Positions 1 through 5,441 are shown, numbered from the stretch's first letter. The stretch: DNA of 5,570 nucleotides from Gemmatimonadota bacterium (GCA_031127185.1 JARIET010000193.1:1-5570); one strand, 5' to 3'. Notes: generated by a model from the sequence alone, not told the origin. Numbers and translations are program-made.

Positions 1-481
1 CCTTGAGCGCTGCGCGATGCTTGCCGCTCCAGGTCACGCGCTCGTTGGCGCGCAGTTCCAGCAGCAGCTCCAGCTTCTCGCTGAAGAGCGTGTCGTAGTC
101 ATTGAGGTCGTAGCCAAACAGCGGGAATGACTCAATGAAGCTGCCACGCCCCGCCATGATCTCGGCGCGGCCATTGCTGATGAGGTCGAGTGTCGCGAAC
201 TCCTGAAAGACGCGCACCGGGTCGTCCGAGCTGAGCACCGACACCGCGCTTGTGAGGCGAATGCGCCTGGTTTTCGCGGCGATGGCTGCCAGTACGACAG
301 CCGGAGTCGATACGAGATAGTCCGGGCGATGATGCTCACCCACACCGAAGACGTCGAGCCCCACTTGGTCAGCGAGCACGGCCTCCTCGAGCAGGTTGGC
401 CATCCGTTGCTCTGGCGAAATCAGTTCGCGCGTTACCGCGTTGGGGGTGCGCTCAACAAACGTGTACAGTCCGAATTCCAC
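1..481 (-). CDS. LLM-class flavin-dependent oxidoreductase (N-terminal 160 residues; cut by window edge)
   Basis: Luciferase-like (bacterial luciferase fold, TIM-barrel) monooxygenase, expected to use reduced flavin and O2 to oxidise a small organic substrate in the cytoplasm; the substrate cannot be read from the sequence. The protein begins [14 protein letters not shown] and contains the family signature [13 protein letters not shown] (residues 46-58), the [19 protein letters not shown] stretch (73-91), and [21 protein letters not shown] (103-123) split by no frameshift. These match the LLM subfamily that carries EHHRPD and AGRGSF, which as I recall includes the Agrobacterium structure 2I7G. 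The start is GTG at 479-481, chosen because an AGGAAGGA ribosome site sits 3 nt upstream and the reading starts at the usual family position. It lies 9 bp behind the CatE-like gene and is probably the third gene of the MarR operon. The C-terminus is outside the window. Confidence 0.93.
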   Translation of the reverse strand, partial: MEFGLYTFVERTPNAVTRELISPEQRMANLLEEAVLADQVGLDVFGVGEHHRPDYLVSTPAVVLAAIAAKTRRIRLTSAVSVLSSDDPVRVFQEFATLDLISNGRAEIMAGRGSFIESFPLFGYDLNDYDTLFSEKLELLLELRANERVTWSGKHRAALK

Positions 482-484
482 TGG

Positions 485-492
485 TCCTTCCT
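485..492 (-). promoter_or_regulatory. Shine-Dalgarno site that fixes the GTG start of the LLM gene
   Basis: AGGAAGGA on the minus strand, 3 nt before the GTG at 479-481 and overlapping the TAG stop of the upstream gene at 491-493. Its position implies re-initiation by ribosomes finishing the dioxygenase-like gene, supporting one operon. No competing ATG start with such a site is visible nearby. Confidence 0.7.
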
Positions 493-1378
493 ATGCCGTG
501 CGAATGCGAACCGGGGTGTCCCACGGATCGCGCGTCACGATTGAGTTGATGCCCTCGCGCTGCGCGGCGTGGCCGACAGCATCGAGGTGTGATGCAACGG
601 CCGCCACATCCGCGGCCGACGGAACGACGATGGTCCATTCCAGCAGGCGCGCGTCATCGTCATTCGGGTTGCGCGCGCCCGACCCTGCCCAGGTGTTTGT
701 GCCGAGGTGGTGGTGGTAGCCGCCCGCGGCGAGAAACAGCGCGCCGGGGTAGTTCCACACCATGCGATCGAATCCGAGTGCTTCCGAATAGAACGCGCTC
801 GCTTTGGCGATCTCTCCAACATGGAGATGCACGTGTCCCATCACCGTGCCCGCGGGCATCCCGTTCCACGCCGCGTCGCTCTCCGCGAGCAGGTTCGCGA
901 TGTCCACGGGATCCGTGCCCATCACGAGTTGTCCTTCGATCGCCCGCCAGGTGTCGCGCGGGCGGTCGGCGTATACCTCGATCCCGAGTCCGTCCGGGTC
1001 GTGGAGGTAGAACGCTTCACTGACCACGTGATCGCCCGCGCCGAGTTGCACACCGAGCCCGTTGGCGTGGCGCACGAATGCGGCGAGTGCGGCACGCGTC
1101 GGGAGCAGGATCGCGAAGTGAAAGAGCCCGAGTCGCCGGTCCATTCCGCCTGAGCGCGCGCCCTTCTTCTCAACGAGCTCAACGAGCGCGGTCTGAGTGC
1201 CCTGTGGTGAGAGCGTCGCGCCTGCTTCCGTGCGCGCGGTGACCGTCAGTCCAAGGACCGACTGATAGAACGCGAGCGAGCGATCAAGGTCGGCAACCTG
1301 CAGGCGCACGCCGCCGAGCGTGGTGGCGTCAGGTAGGCGATAATCCTTTGGTGGTTGCCCGTATGGTGTGGTGATCAT
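491..1378 (-). CDS. CatE-like VOC-superfamily protein (putative extradiol ring-cleavage dioxygenase / glyoxalase fold)
   Basis: A 295-residue protein made of four vicinal-oxygen-chelate modules, the size and order of the catechol-2,3-dioxygenase CatE family of Bacillus. Module 1 starts near 22 (GGVRLQVADLDRSLAFYQSVLG), module 2 near 83 (LGLFHFAILLP), module 3 near 181 (GHVHLHVGEIAKASAFYSEALGF, written here only for its GH-LHV pattern), and module 4 near 245 (LLEWTIVVPS). Family hallmarks are GDHVVSEAFYLHDPDG (115-130), GIEVYADRPRDTW (132-144) and GGYHHHLGTNTWAG (219-232). Candidate metal ligands are H87, E134, H182 and H222-H224; modules 1 and 4 lack the usual His/Glu, so the metal site would lie in the middle modules (inference). 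The ATG overlaps the MarR stop by 4 bp (ATGA), with GAGAGGGA just upstream. Expected to open catechol-like rings or otherwise act on an aromatic/quinone electrophile; a non-dioxygenase glyoxalase-fold role remains possible. Confidence 0.88.
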   Translation of the reverse strand: MITTPYGQPPKDYRLPDATTLGGVRLQVADLDRSLAFYQSVLGLTVTARTEAGATLSPQGTQTALVELVEKKGARSGGMDRRLGLFHFAILLPTRAALAAFVRHANGLGVQLGAGDHVVSEAFYLHDPDGLGIEVYADRPRDTWRAIEGQLVMGTDPVDIANLLAESDAAWNGMPAGTVMGHVHLHVGEIAKASAFYSEALGFDRMVWNYPGALFLAAGGYHHHLGTNTWAGSGARNPNDDDARLLEWTIVVPSAADVAAVASHLDAVGHAAQREGINSIVTRDPWDTPVRIRTA

Positions 1379-1836
1379 TGTCCCTCTCTGGCGAGCTGCA
1401 GGAGCCGAATGAGGCTCTTGAGTTGCGTGGTAGTTAGATGTCCGAGTCGTCGGCGATGCGTAGCGGCGACCACGGGGTCGAGCCGGGCAAGCAGCTTGGC
1501 GCCGACGGGTGTCAGGCGCGTGGTGACGTGGCGCTTGTCGTGCGAGTCGCGTGCGCGGGTGACATACCCCGCTGCCTCGAGCCGGTCGATGAGCCGTGTG
1601 ACGTCAGGCATCCGTGTGACCATTCGGCATATGACGTCGTTGCGGCAGAGCCCGTTCTCGCCCGCGCCGCGGAGAATGCGCAGCACGTTGTACTGCGTCG
1701 CCGTGATCCCATATGGCTCGAAGAGCGCGTCGAAGGCGTCCATCATTGTCGAGCTGGCGCGCGCAATCATCAACGCGGCCTCCTCGTGAAGCCCGCCGGG
1801 CGCTCGACCCGCCACAATCCGCACCGAAACGGTCAT
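1375..1836 (-). CDS. MarR-family transcriptional regulator
   Basis: A 153-residue winged-helix regulator of normal MarR length. The recognition helix region reads MPDVTRLIDRLEAAGYV (76-92), followed by the wing with the DSHDKRH motif (97-103) and RLTPVGAKLL (107-116); the flanking helices (17-40 and 121-150) would form the dimer. It carries two cysteines, C64 and C70, beside the recognition helix, so a thiol redox switch as in quinone-sensing MarR proteins (YodB, CatR) is possible but not shown. The start at ATG 1834-1836 was preferred over upstream in-frame ATGs at 1861-1863 and 1903-1905, because those lie inside or above the operator palindrome and would add a non-family N-terminus. There is no Shine-Dalgarno before this ATG. 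It is the first gene of the unit with the CatE-like and LLM genes and is most likely their ligand-released autorepressor. Confidence 0.92.
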   Translation of the reverse strand: MTVSVRIVAGRAPGGLHEEAALMIARASSTMMDAFDALFEPYGITATQYNVLRILRGAGENGLCRNDVICRMVTRMPDVTRLIDRLEAAGYVTRARDSHDKRHVTTRLTPVGAKLLARLDPVVAATHRRRLGHLTTTQLKSLIRLLQLAREGQ

Positions 1837-1842
1837 CGCAGG

Positions 1843-1857
1843 AATATATGTGTTATA
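1843..1857 (-). promoter_or_regulatory. Candidate promoter of the MarR operon (two overlapping -10 boxes)
   Basis: On the minus strand two -10 candidates are visible: TATATT at 1848-1843, ending 6 nt before the ATG at 1836, and an extended -10, TGTTATAAC, whose TATAAC spans 1857-1852 and would give a leader of about 10 nt. No convincing -35 box lies 16-18 bp upstream of either. Both overlap the palindrome at 1847-1864, so a bound MarR dimer would block RNA polymerase. The TATATT choice gives a leaderless mRNA, which agrees with the absence of a ribosome site. Confidence 0.5.
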
Positions 1858-1864
1858 ACACATA
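1847..1864. promoter_or_regulatory. Perfect 18-bp palindrome, likely MarR operator
   Basis: The sequence TATGTGTTATAACACATA is a perfect inverted repeat with no central spacer, with further paired bases at 1844-1845/1866-1867. It is AT-rich in otherwise GC-rich DNA, sits 10 bp upstream of the marR ATG and covers both candidate -10 boxes. Size and symmetry match MarR-family operators (two half-sites of about 9 bp for a dimer). Autoregulation is inferred from position. Confidence 0.75.
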
Positions 1865-1885
1865 AATACTAGCCCGGCGGCGCCC

Positions 1886-1910
1886 GTCCCCCCAGGTCCC
1901 CTCACGTCCC
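1886..1910. repeat. Three GTCCC elements in exact 10-bp phase
   Basis: GTCCC occurs at 1886-1890, 1896-1900 and 1906-1910, i.e. GGGAC on the minus strand once per helical turn, 22-46 bp upstream of the MarR operator and directly behind the SRPBCC stop codon. It could be an activator or accessory regulator site for the marR promoter, or chance in GC-rich intergenic DNA. No terminator hairpin with a T-run is visible in this gap. Confidence 0.35.
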
Positions 1911-1914
1911 GCCG

Positions 1915-2394
1915 TTACCCGTTCTGTTTACCCGTTCCCTCAACGAACAACTGGAGCCGGCCAAGTGTCTGCCTCCCGCCCTCGACGACGCCGAAATGCT
2001 CGATCAGGAAGTCTTTGCGCGCCTTGGTCTTCAAGGTCGCCGTCATCGTCACCAGTGTGCCACCGGCTTCGTCCGTGAACGTGATCACCGACTCGAACAT
2101 GTCGGGATCGTCGGCCCGCTCGCCGTGGATGAGTGCAATCCGCTCGTTCGGGACGATCTCTTGCCACTGAATCCAGTTCGGGTAGTCGGTGCCATCCGGG
2201 CCATGCATCGTGTAGTCCCACACGCCGCCCACTGTGAACTCGAATGTGTGCGTGGTGTTGTGGAATCCGTTCGGACCCCACCAGGCGTCGAGATGTTCGG
2301 CCGTGGTCCATGCAGCAAAGACGAGTCGCCGCGCGGCGCCGATCTGGCGCGTGGTGACGATCTGGCGGTCGGCGAGTGGTTCAGCGGTGGTCAT
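1915..2394 (-). CDS. SRPBCC-domain protein, AHSA1 (Hsp90 ATPase activator homologue-1-like) family
   Basis: A 159-residue single-domain START/Bet v1-like protein with a hydrophobic ligand cavity; members of this subfamily paired with ArsR regulators are mostly of unknown biochemical function. The typical opening IVTTRQIGAARRLVFAAWT (12-30) is followed by HLDAWWGPNGF (34-44), FTVGGVWDYTMHGPDG (53-68), YPNWIQWQEIVPNERI (71-86), the ITFTDEAGGTLVTM strand (104-117) and the end helix GGRQTLGRLQLFV (139-151). All are diagnostic for AHSA1-type SRPBCC. The start is ATG 2392-2394, with AGGAG 7 nt upstream, inside the last codons of the ArsR gene; the 14-bp overlap implies translational coupling. Cytoplasmic, no signal peptide. 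Expression should follow ArsR derepression. Confidence 0.92.
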   Translation of the reverse strand: MTTAEPLADRQIVTTRQIGAARRLVFAAWTTAEHLDAWWGPNGFHNTTHTFEFTVGGVWDYTMHGPDGTDYPNWIQWQEIVPNERIALIHGERADDPDMFESVITFTDEAGGTLVTMTATLKTKARKDFLIEHFGVVEGGRQTLGRLQLFVEGTGKQNG

Positions 2395-2731
2395 CGTTCT
2401 GCTCCTGTCGTTCCAGTTTCCTGACGTACGCATCGAGCTTGTCGAAGCTCTCGTTCCAGAACTGCTCGAACCCGCCCGTCCAGGCGTGGATGGGCCGGAG
2501 GCCGCGGGCGTCGAGCGTGTACACGCGCTGCTGTCCGGACTCGCGCACACGGACGAGCCCGACTTCGCGCAACACGCGGAGGTGCTTTGAGGCGCGCGGC
2601 TGCGTGATGCGGAGCGCGCGGGCCACCTCGTTCACCGGACGCTCGCGTCCTTTCAGCAACGTGAGGATCCGTCGCCGTTGCGGTTCGGCGATCGCGTTGA
2701 ATGCGTCGGAGGTCGTTGCGGCACGGGCCAT
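2381..2731 (-). CDS. ArsR-family winged-helix repressor (non-metal type)
   Basis: A 116-residue DNA-binding protein. Residues 9-28 (DAFNAIAEPQRRRILTLLKG) form the standard first helices. The helix-turn-helix is VNEVARALRITQPRASKHLRVLREVGLV (33-60, described here by its QPRASKHL core), and the wing is VRESGQQRVYTLD (62-74). The C-terminal helix carries FEQFWNESFDKLDAYV (88-103), the W-x6-FW-x3-FD-x-L pattern usual in ArsR proteins encoded beside SRPBCC genes. There is no cysteine at all, so the classical thiol metal site of ArsR/SmtB is absent and the inducer is probably not a soft metal. The ATG at 2729-2731 lies directly behind a good promoter with no room for a ribosome site. It overlaps the SRPBCC gene by 14 bp and is likely its autorepressor. 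Confidence 0.94.
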   Translation of the reverse strand: MARAATTSDAFNAIAEPQRRRILTLLKGRERPVNEVARALRITQPRASKHLRVLREVGLVRVRESGQQRVYTLDARGLRPIHAWTGGFEQFWNESFDKLDAYVRKLERQEQNDDHR

Positions 2732-2737
2732 GTAAAT

Positions 2738-2765
2738 AACATATGCCGATATGGGAATATGTCAA
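2738..2765 (-). promoter_or_regulatory. Sigma-70-type promoter of the arsR-SRPBCC operon
   Basis: On the minus strand a perfect -35 box TTGACA (2765-2760) is followed after 16 bp by TATGTT (2743-2738) as the -10 box. The -10 box ends 6 nt before the arsR ATG at 2731, so transcription should start at or within a base or two of the A of ATG: a leaderless mRNA. Confidence 0.68.
2739..2762. promoter_or_regulatory. Putative ArsR operator: ACATAT-N12-ATATGT with CATAT repeats
   Basis: Arms ACATAT (2739-2744) and ATATGT (2757-2762) are exact inverted repeats separated by 12 bp, filling the -35/-10 spacer. On the minus strand CATAT also recurs three times with an exact 8-bp period (CATATTCC, CATATCGG, CATATGTT). 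ATA/TAT half-sites are usual for ArsR operators; binding here would block the promoter. Which of the two symmetries is used cannot be told from the sequence. Confidence 0.6.
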
Positions 2766-2811
2766 GCGACACGGGCGTTGCGCGAAACGGTGGGCAGACA
2801 CGGCTGGCGGA

Positions 2812-3276
2812 CTACGGCGCGAAAATCGTCCGCACCAACCAACTGAACAGCACGAGCGGAATCGGCAGCAGCGTCAGCCCAACCGAGAACACGAACCCAT
2901 AGCGCAGCAGCGCGGGGCCCGCCCAGTCTGCGTGGCGTCCGAGCCATTTGCGCAGCGTGAGGTCCACAACCCACCCCAGCGTGTAGCCGAGGTTGGCCGC
3001 GATCCCGTAGACCACCGGCATGATGATGAACGCCCCGGGCGGCGGGCCGTCGCCACCGCTGAAGAGCGCGACCACCGCGGTCGTGACAACTCCCGCACCA
3101 CCGACCACGGTGTTGTACAAGACGCGCCGTGACTCCCACCAGCCCACCACCTGCCAGGGACTCGTCGGCTTGTGCAGCGGTGTGAAAAACGCGCGCTCGA
3201 GCGCCGTCGGCTCACGCGGCTCGGCGACATCTTCGAGGTCATCCGACTCCGGCGCTATCCGCTCGAGTTCATCCAT
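2812..3276 (-). CDS. Hypothetical three-helix inner-membrane protein
   Basis: A 154-residue protein I cannot assign to a named family. An acidic N-terminus of about 24 residues (MDELERIAPESDDLEDVAEP) precedes a conserved-looking stretch PTSPWQVVGWWESRRVLYN (37-55) with a WWESRR motif just before the first membrane segment. Predicted membrane helices lie near 53-73, 82-106 and 125-149; the helix 1-2 loop contains GGDGPPPG (74-81) and the helix 2-3 loop is basic (RKWLGRH, 109-115). No signal peptide, cysteines or catalytic motif. The start is ATG 3274-3276 with only a weak TAGGG upstream. It sits 81 bp behind the RDD-protein gene on the same strand with no terminator visible between, so it may be the last gene of the PadR unit. 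Coding preference and clean hydrophobic pattern support a real gene. Confidence 0.8.
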   Translation of the reverse strand: MDELERIAPESDDLEDVAEPREPTALERAFFTPLHKPTSPWQVVGWWESRRVLYNTVVGGAGVVTTAVVALFSGGDGPPPGAFIIMPVVYGIAANLGYTLGWVVDLTLRKWLGRHADWAGPALLRYGFVFSVGLTLLPIPLVLFSWLVRTIFAP

Positions 3277-3357
3277 GCCCTAACGCTGCTCAATCGCGGA
3301 CGCACGCACAATCCACGCCGTGCCAGGGCTTCGGAGCCGCCCGCTTGAATGTGAGCA

Positions 3358-3969
3358 TCAGATCTCCTGCGTCGACGCCACCACCACACGCGTCTTCGAA
3401 AGCATCTCGAACGCCCGCTGGTGACGGTCAGTGAATAGTGCGAAGAACGCGTCGATGAAGTAGATGGACATCAGGAACGGGAGCTGTCGCACCAGCGACT
3501 GCGCGAACGTGATGCGCCGACCGGATTCCTGAACCACGTGCAGTCCGCGCATCCACTTGCCCAACGTGCGCGACGTGCTGAACTCGGAGAACCCCGTGTA
3601 GAGGCAGAGCCCCACGCCGCTGCAGGCAAAGGTGAAGGCGCAGAAGACGATCCAGTTGAATCCCGGGCCGGGAATCTTCGCCACACCGAGGTAGACCAGC
3701 GGCATCACGATCAGCAGCACGGGTCCGAAGTCGATGAGCTTCGCCAGGAACCGTTCAGACGTGGGCACTGCGACCATCGGAATCGCCGCGAGATACTCGT
3801 CGGCGAGCCGCGCTGGTTTCCCGAGCTGAGCGAGAATGTCGAGAAGCTGCTCGCCGCGGGCGAGGCGCTCGTCGATATTGGCCCGCAGCTCGCGCGCGAT
3901 CTGGTCGCGGTTTGGCGTGGCCTGCGGCATCAGGTCGAGCACCGCGTGGATGTACTGGTCAACCGTCAT
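3358..3969 (-). CDS. HAAS-like / RDD-domain membrane protein partnered with PadR
   Basis: A 203-residue protein with two parts. Residues 1-62 are helical and soluble, with RELRANIDERLARGE (26-40) and ILAQLGKPARLADEYL (45-60). This resembles the HAAS/DUF1700-type domain typically encoded next to PadR genes. Residues 70-197 are an RDD domain: ERFLAKLID (72-80, the R..D start), membrane helices near 81-98, 105-125 and 160-180, the TLGKWMRGLHVV strand (135-146), and the terminal DRHQRAFEMLSKTRVV (181-196). Known RDD proteins include transporters/antiporters and many of unknown role, so a transport or envelope function is only a guess. The ATG overlaps the PadR stop by 4 bp (ATGA) and has GGGAGGG 3 nt upstream, hence strong translational coupling. 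The longer frame starting at 4026 is rejected because it would run deep into padR. Confidence 0.88.
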   Translation of the reverse strand: MTVDQYIHAVLDLMPQATPNRDQIARELRANIDERLARGEQLLDILAQLGKPARLADEYLAAIPMVAVPTSERFLAKLIDFGPVLLIVMPLVYLGVAKIPGPGFNWIVFCAFTFACSGVGLCLYTGFSEFSTSRTLGKWMRGLHVVQESGRRITFAQSLVRQLPFLMSIYFIDAFFALFTDRHQRAFEMLSKTRVVVASTQEI

Positions 3970-4340
3970 CGTCCCTCCCGCTCTGTGCGGAGCAGTGTGG
4001 TCATCGCGTTCGCGAACGTCGTCCACTCGTGCGTGAGCCGCGCGAGTTCCGTCCGGCCTGCATCGGTGAGCTGGTAGTACTTGCGCGGCACCCCGCGCTC
4101 CGGCGTCTCCCAGCGCACCGTCACCAACTGCGCCCGTTCCAGGCGATACAGCACCGGATAGAGCGTCCCATCCGTCACCTCGAGCGCACCGTTCGTCTCC
4201 GCGGTCAGCTTCGACACAATCTCGTAGCCATAGGCCTCGCCGCCGGCGAGCAGGTGCAGCACGATCAGTTCGAGAGAGCCACGCTTCAGCTCGCGTTCGA
4301 TGCTGCGGCGATCGTCCGTGCTGTCAGCGCTGGGGGTCAT
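3966..4340 (-). CDS. PadR-family transcriptional repressor
   Basis: A 124-residue winged-helix protein of the short (PadR-s2-like) type. Diagnostic stretches are RELKRGSLELIVLHLL (16-31), AYGYEIVSKL (36-45), the recognition helix and turn TDGTLYPVLYRLERAQLV (56-73) and the wing end PRKYYQLTDAGRTEL (85-99), followed by a dimerisation helix with HEWTTFANAMTTLL (104-117). The ATG at 4338-4340 was chosen over the upstream in-frame ATG at 4478 because the extra 46 residues are unlike the family and PadR proteins begin close to the RELKRG helix. No ribosome site precedes it. It is translationally fused to the HAAS/RDD membrane gene and most likely represses this unit, as PadR proteins usually do for adjacent membrane genes. 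Confidence 0.92.
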   Translation of the reverse strand: MTPSADSTDDRRSIERELKRGSLELIVLHLLAGGEAYGYEIVSKLTAETNGALEVTDGTLYPVLYRLERAQLVTVRWETPERGVPRKYYQLTDAGRTELARLTHEWTTFANAMTTLLRTEREGR

Positions 4341-4514
4341 GGCTGAGAAAGATGTGGCATACCTTGTCACGCAAGATATACGGTCAACACGAGTATTGGT
4401 TTCAGGGGCGCGGCAAAGGCCGTGTAAGGTCAACAGCCGCAACGAGTTGGAGTGCAAGAGTGCCCCGGGGCCGGTCACGCGACAATGGACCAGCGGCCGC
4501 GCAGGAGCGGGTTG
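4341..4514. other. Intergenic region between the DUF1905 gene and padR
   Basis: About 174 bp without a gene. On the minus strand the octamer TGTTGACC occurs twice, 46 bp apart (4435-4428 and 4389-4382), each containing a -35-like TTGACC, but neither is followed by a good -10 at 16-18 bp. GCCCCGGGGC (4473-4482) is a 10-bp palindrome and CGGC-AAAG-GCCG (4411-4422) a small hairpin; neither has a T-run, so no rho-independent terminator can be called. The padR promoter should be in here. Confidence 0.4.
4354..4370. promoter_or_regulatory. Weak inverted repeat upstream of padR, possible operator
   Basis: GTGGCATACCTTGTCAC has arms GTGGCA/TGTCAC with one mismatch over 6 bp, 14 bp before the padR ATG. 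The left part begins one base after ATGT but lacks the ACAT partner of the classical PadR motif ATGT-N8-ACAT. On the minus strand TATGCC (4361-4356) inside it could serve as a poor -10 box. Offered only as the best candidate in this promoter region. Confidence 0.3.
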
Positions 4515-4796
4515 CTACACCGTGCTGAACGTGATCCGCACCGTCACGGTGTCGCCATCACCCTTCGCTCCGCGCACCTTCTTGGGCACCGCGAGCAGCG
4601 TGCGCTTCGACTTGCTGTCCCACCACACGCTCGTCTCCCATTCGTGGCCATCGACCGTCGCGGTCACCGGCGTGCGGCCCCATCCGTGCGTGACGGGCGG
4701 CGCGTACTTCTTCGGAACGGGCGCAAAATGCCATCCGCCTGGGCCGGCGTACTTGAACAGCTTCGCTTTGAACGTGCCGCCGTAGCGGTGCGCCAC
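4515..4796 (-). CDS. DUF1905 domain protein
   Basis: A 93-residue small beta-rich protein, full length for the DUF1905 family. It shows the family layout: an opening strand YGGTFKAKLFKYAGPGGWHF (5-24, ending in the GGW-F signature), VPKKYAPPV (27-35), GRTPVTATVDGHEWETSVWWD (40-60, described by its V-T-A-T-V-DG-x-W core), LLAVPKKVRGAKG (67-79) and GDTVTVRITF (81-90). The biochemical role of DUF1905 is unknown to me; members are often cytosolic singletons or fused to other small domains. The start is GTG at 4794-4796, 4 bp behind the carbonic anhydrase stop; no ribosome site is visible, so translation probably depends on coupling. No alternative ATG start lies further upstream in the frame without running into the upstream gene. 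Confidence 0.85.
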   Translation of the reverse strand: MAHRYGGTFKAKLFKYAGPGGWHFAPVPKKYAPPVTHGWGRTPVTATVDGHEWETSVWWDSKSKRTLLAVPKKVRGAKGDGDTVTVRITFSTV

Positions 4797-4800
4797 GCGA

Positions 4801-5436
4801 TCAGCCGAGCGTGTCGGGATCGAGAAACTCCACGGCGCCTGTCTCCAGCGAGTAGTCTGCGCCCACGATCATCAGACCCTCGTCACGGATGTGCGTCTCA
4901 ATGATCTCGGAGCCGTGCTTCAGGTGAGCTACCGAGGCGCGGATATTTGCGCGCACGGCGGCGTGCGCCAACGCATCGGGATCGTTGCGCAGTGGCGTCT
5001 CGAGCAGGCTCGCCACGCTCGGCCGGATGCGATCCACGATCGCGCGAAGCCCGCGCGACTGGGCCGCCGTCGTCTTCTGGAACTCGGTCAAGTGCTCGAT
5101 CGTCGCCTGGATGGCGCCACACCGTGAATGGCCGAGCACCACCACCAGTCGCGTATCGAACGCTGCGACGGCGAACTCCACGCTCCCGACCTGTGATGGC
5201 GCAACAATGTTGCCAGCGACCCGAATCACAAAGAGGTCACCGAGTCCCTGATCAAACACCAGCTCTGCCGGCACGCGTGAGTCTGAGCAGCCGAGGATGA
5301 TGGCAAAGGGATGCTGCCCGCTGGCCAACTCGGCGCGTCGGTCATGCGTGTCGTGCGCGCTGGGGTTCCGCACATTGGCGACGAAACGCCGATTCCCATC
5401 CTTGAGACGGGCGAGGGCTTCGCGGGCAGGGAGCAT
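4801..5436 (-). CDS. Beta-class carbonic anhydrase
   Basis: A 211-residue zinc enzyme interconverting CO2 and bicarbonate in the cytoplasm. The first helix EALARLKDGNRRFVAN (6-21) is usual for bacterial beta-CAs. The catalytic signature ILGCSDSRVPAELVFDQGLGDLF starts at 47: C50 is the first zinc ligand and D52/R54 are the catalytic dyad. VIRVAGNI (70-77) and GSVEFAV (84-90) follow, then VVVLGHSRCGA (98-108) supplies H103 and C106 as the remaining zinc ligands. The C-terminus, IRDEGLMIVGADYSLETGAVEFL, is the standard closing strand pair. All key residues are present, so it should be active. No signal peptide. ATG at 5434-5436 fits the family's start; no ribosome site precedes it. A minus-strand TATTTT ends 7 nt before the ATG, immediately after a strong hairpin. 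It heads a likely two-gene unit with the DUF1905 gene. Confidence 0.96.
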   Translation of the reverse strand: MLPAREALARLKDGNRRFVANVRNPSAHDTHDRRAELASGQHPFAIILGCSDSRVPAELVFDQGLGDLFVIRVAGNIVAPSQVGSVEFAVAAFDTRLVVVLGHSRCGAIQATIEHLTEFQKTTAAQSRGLRAIVDRIRPSVASLLETPLRNDPDALAHAAVRANIRASVAHLKHGSEIIETHIRDEGLMIVGADYSLETGAVEFLDPDTLG

Positions 5437-5441
5437 ATAGT

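Noticed and set aside
707..1153. Plus-strand open frame opposite the CatE-like gene
   Set aside because: Covered by a strong VOC-family gene on the other strand; composition is typical of an antisense shadow.
1438..1872. Plus-strand open frame opposite marR
   Set aside because: Shadow of a well-supported MarR gene; no family resemblance and it would read through the operator palindrome.
1837..1905. Longer MarR protein starting at 1905 or 1863
   Set aside because: The additional residues would be encoded by the promoter and operator, and they do not resemble MarR N-termini.
1865..1914. Terminator between the SRPBCC and marR genes
   Set aside because: The gap is G/C-rich with the partial palindrome GGCGCC but has no clean stem followed by a T-run.
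2395..2550. Longer SRPBCC protein starting at 2550
   Set aside because: It would overlap ArsR by 170 bp, and the added Ser/Thr/Arg-rich residues are out-of-frame ArsR; the ATG at 2394 has AGGAG 7 nt upstream.
2381..2731. Metal-sensing ArsR/SmtB repressor with an arsenic role
   Set aside because: No cysteine in the protein and the neighbour is an SRPBCC protein, not a metal exporter or reductase.
3538..4077. 179-codon open frame on the plus strand
   Set aside because: It lies opposite the RDD and PadR genes, whose protein families are clear; its translation is Arg/His-rich with no recognisable domain, as expected of an antisense shadow in GC-rich DNA.
4473..4482. GCCCCGGGGC palindrome as a terminator of the carbonic anhydrase unit
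   Set aside because: No loop and no T-run on either side; short GC palindromes are expected by chance in this base composition.
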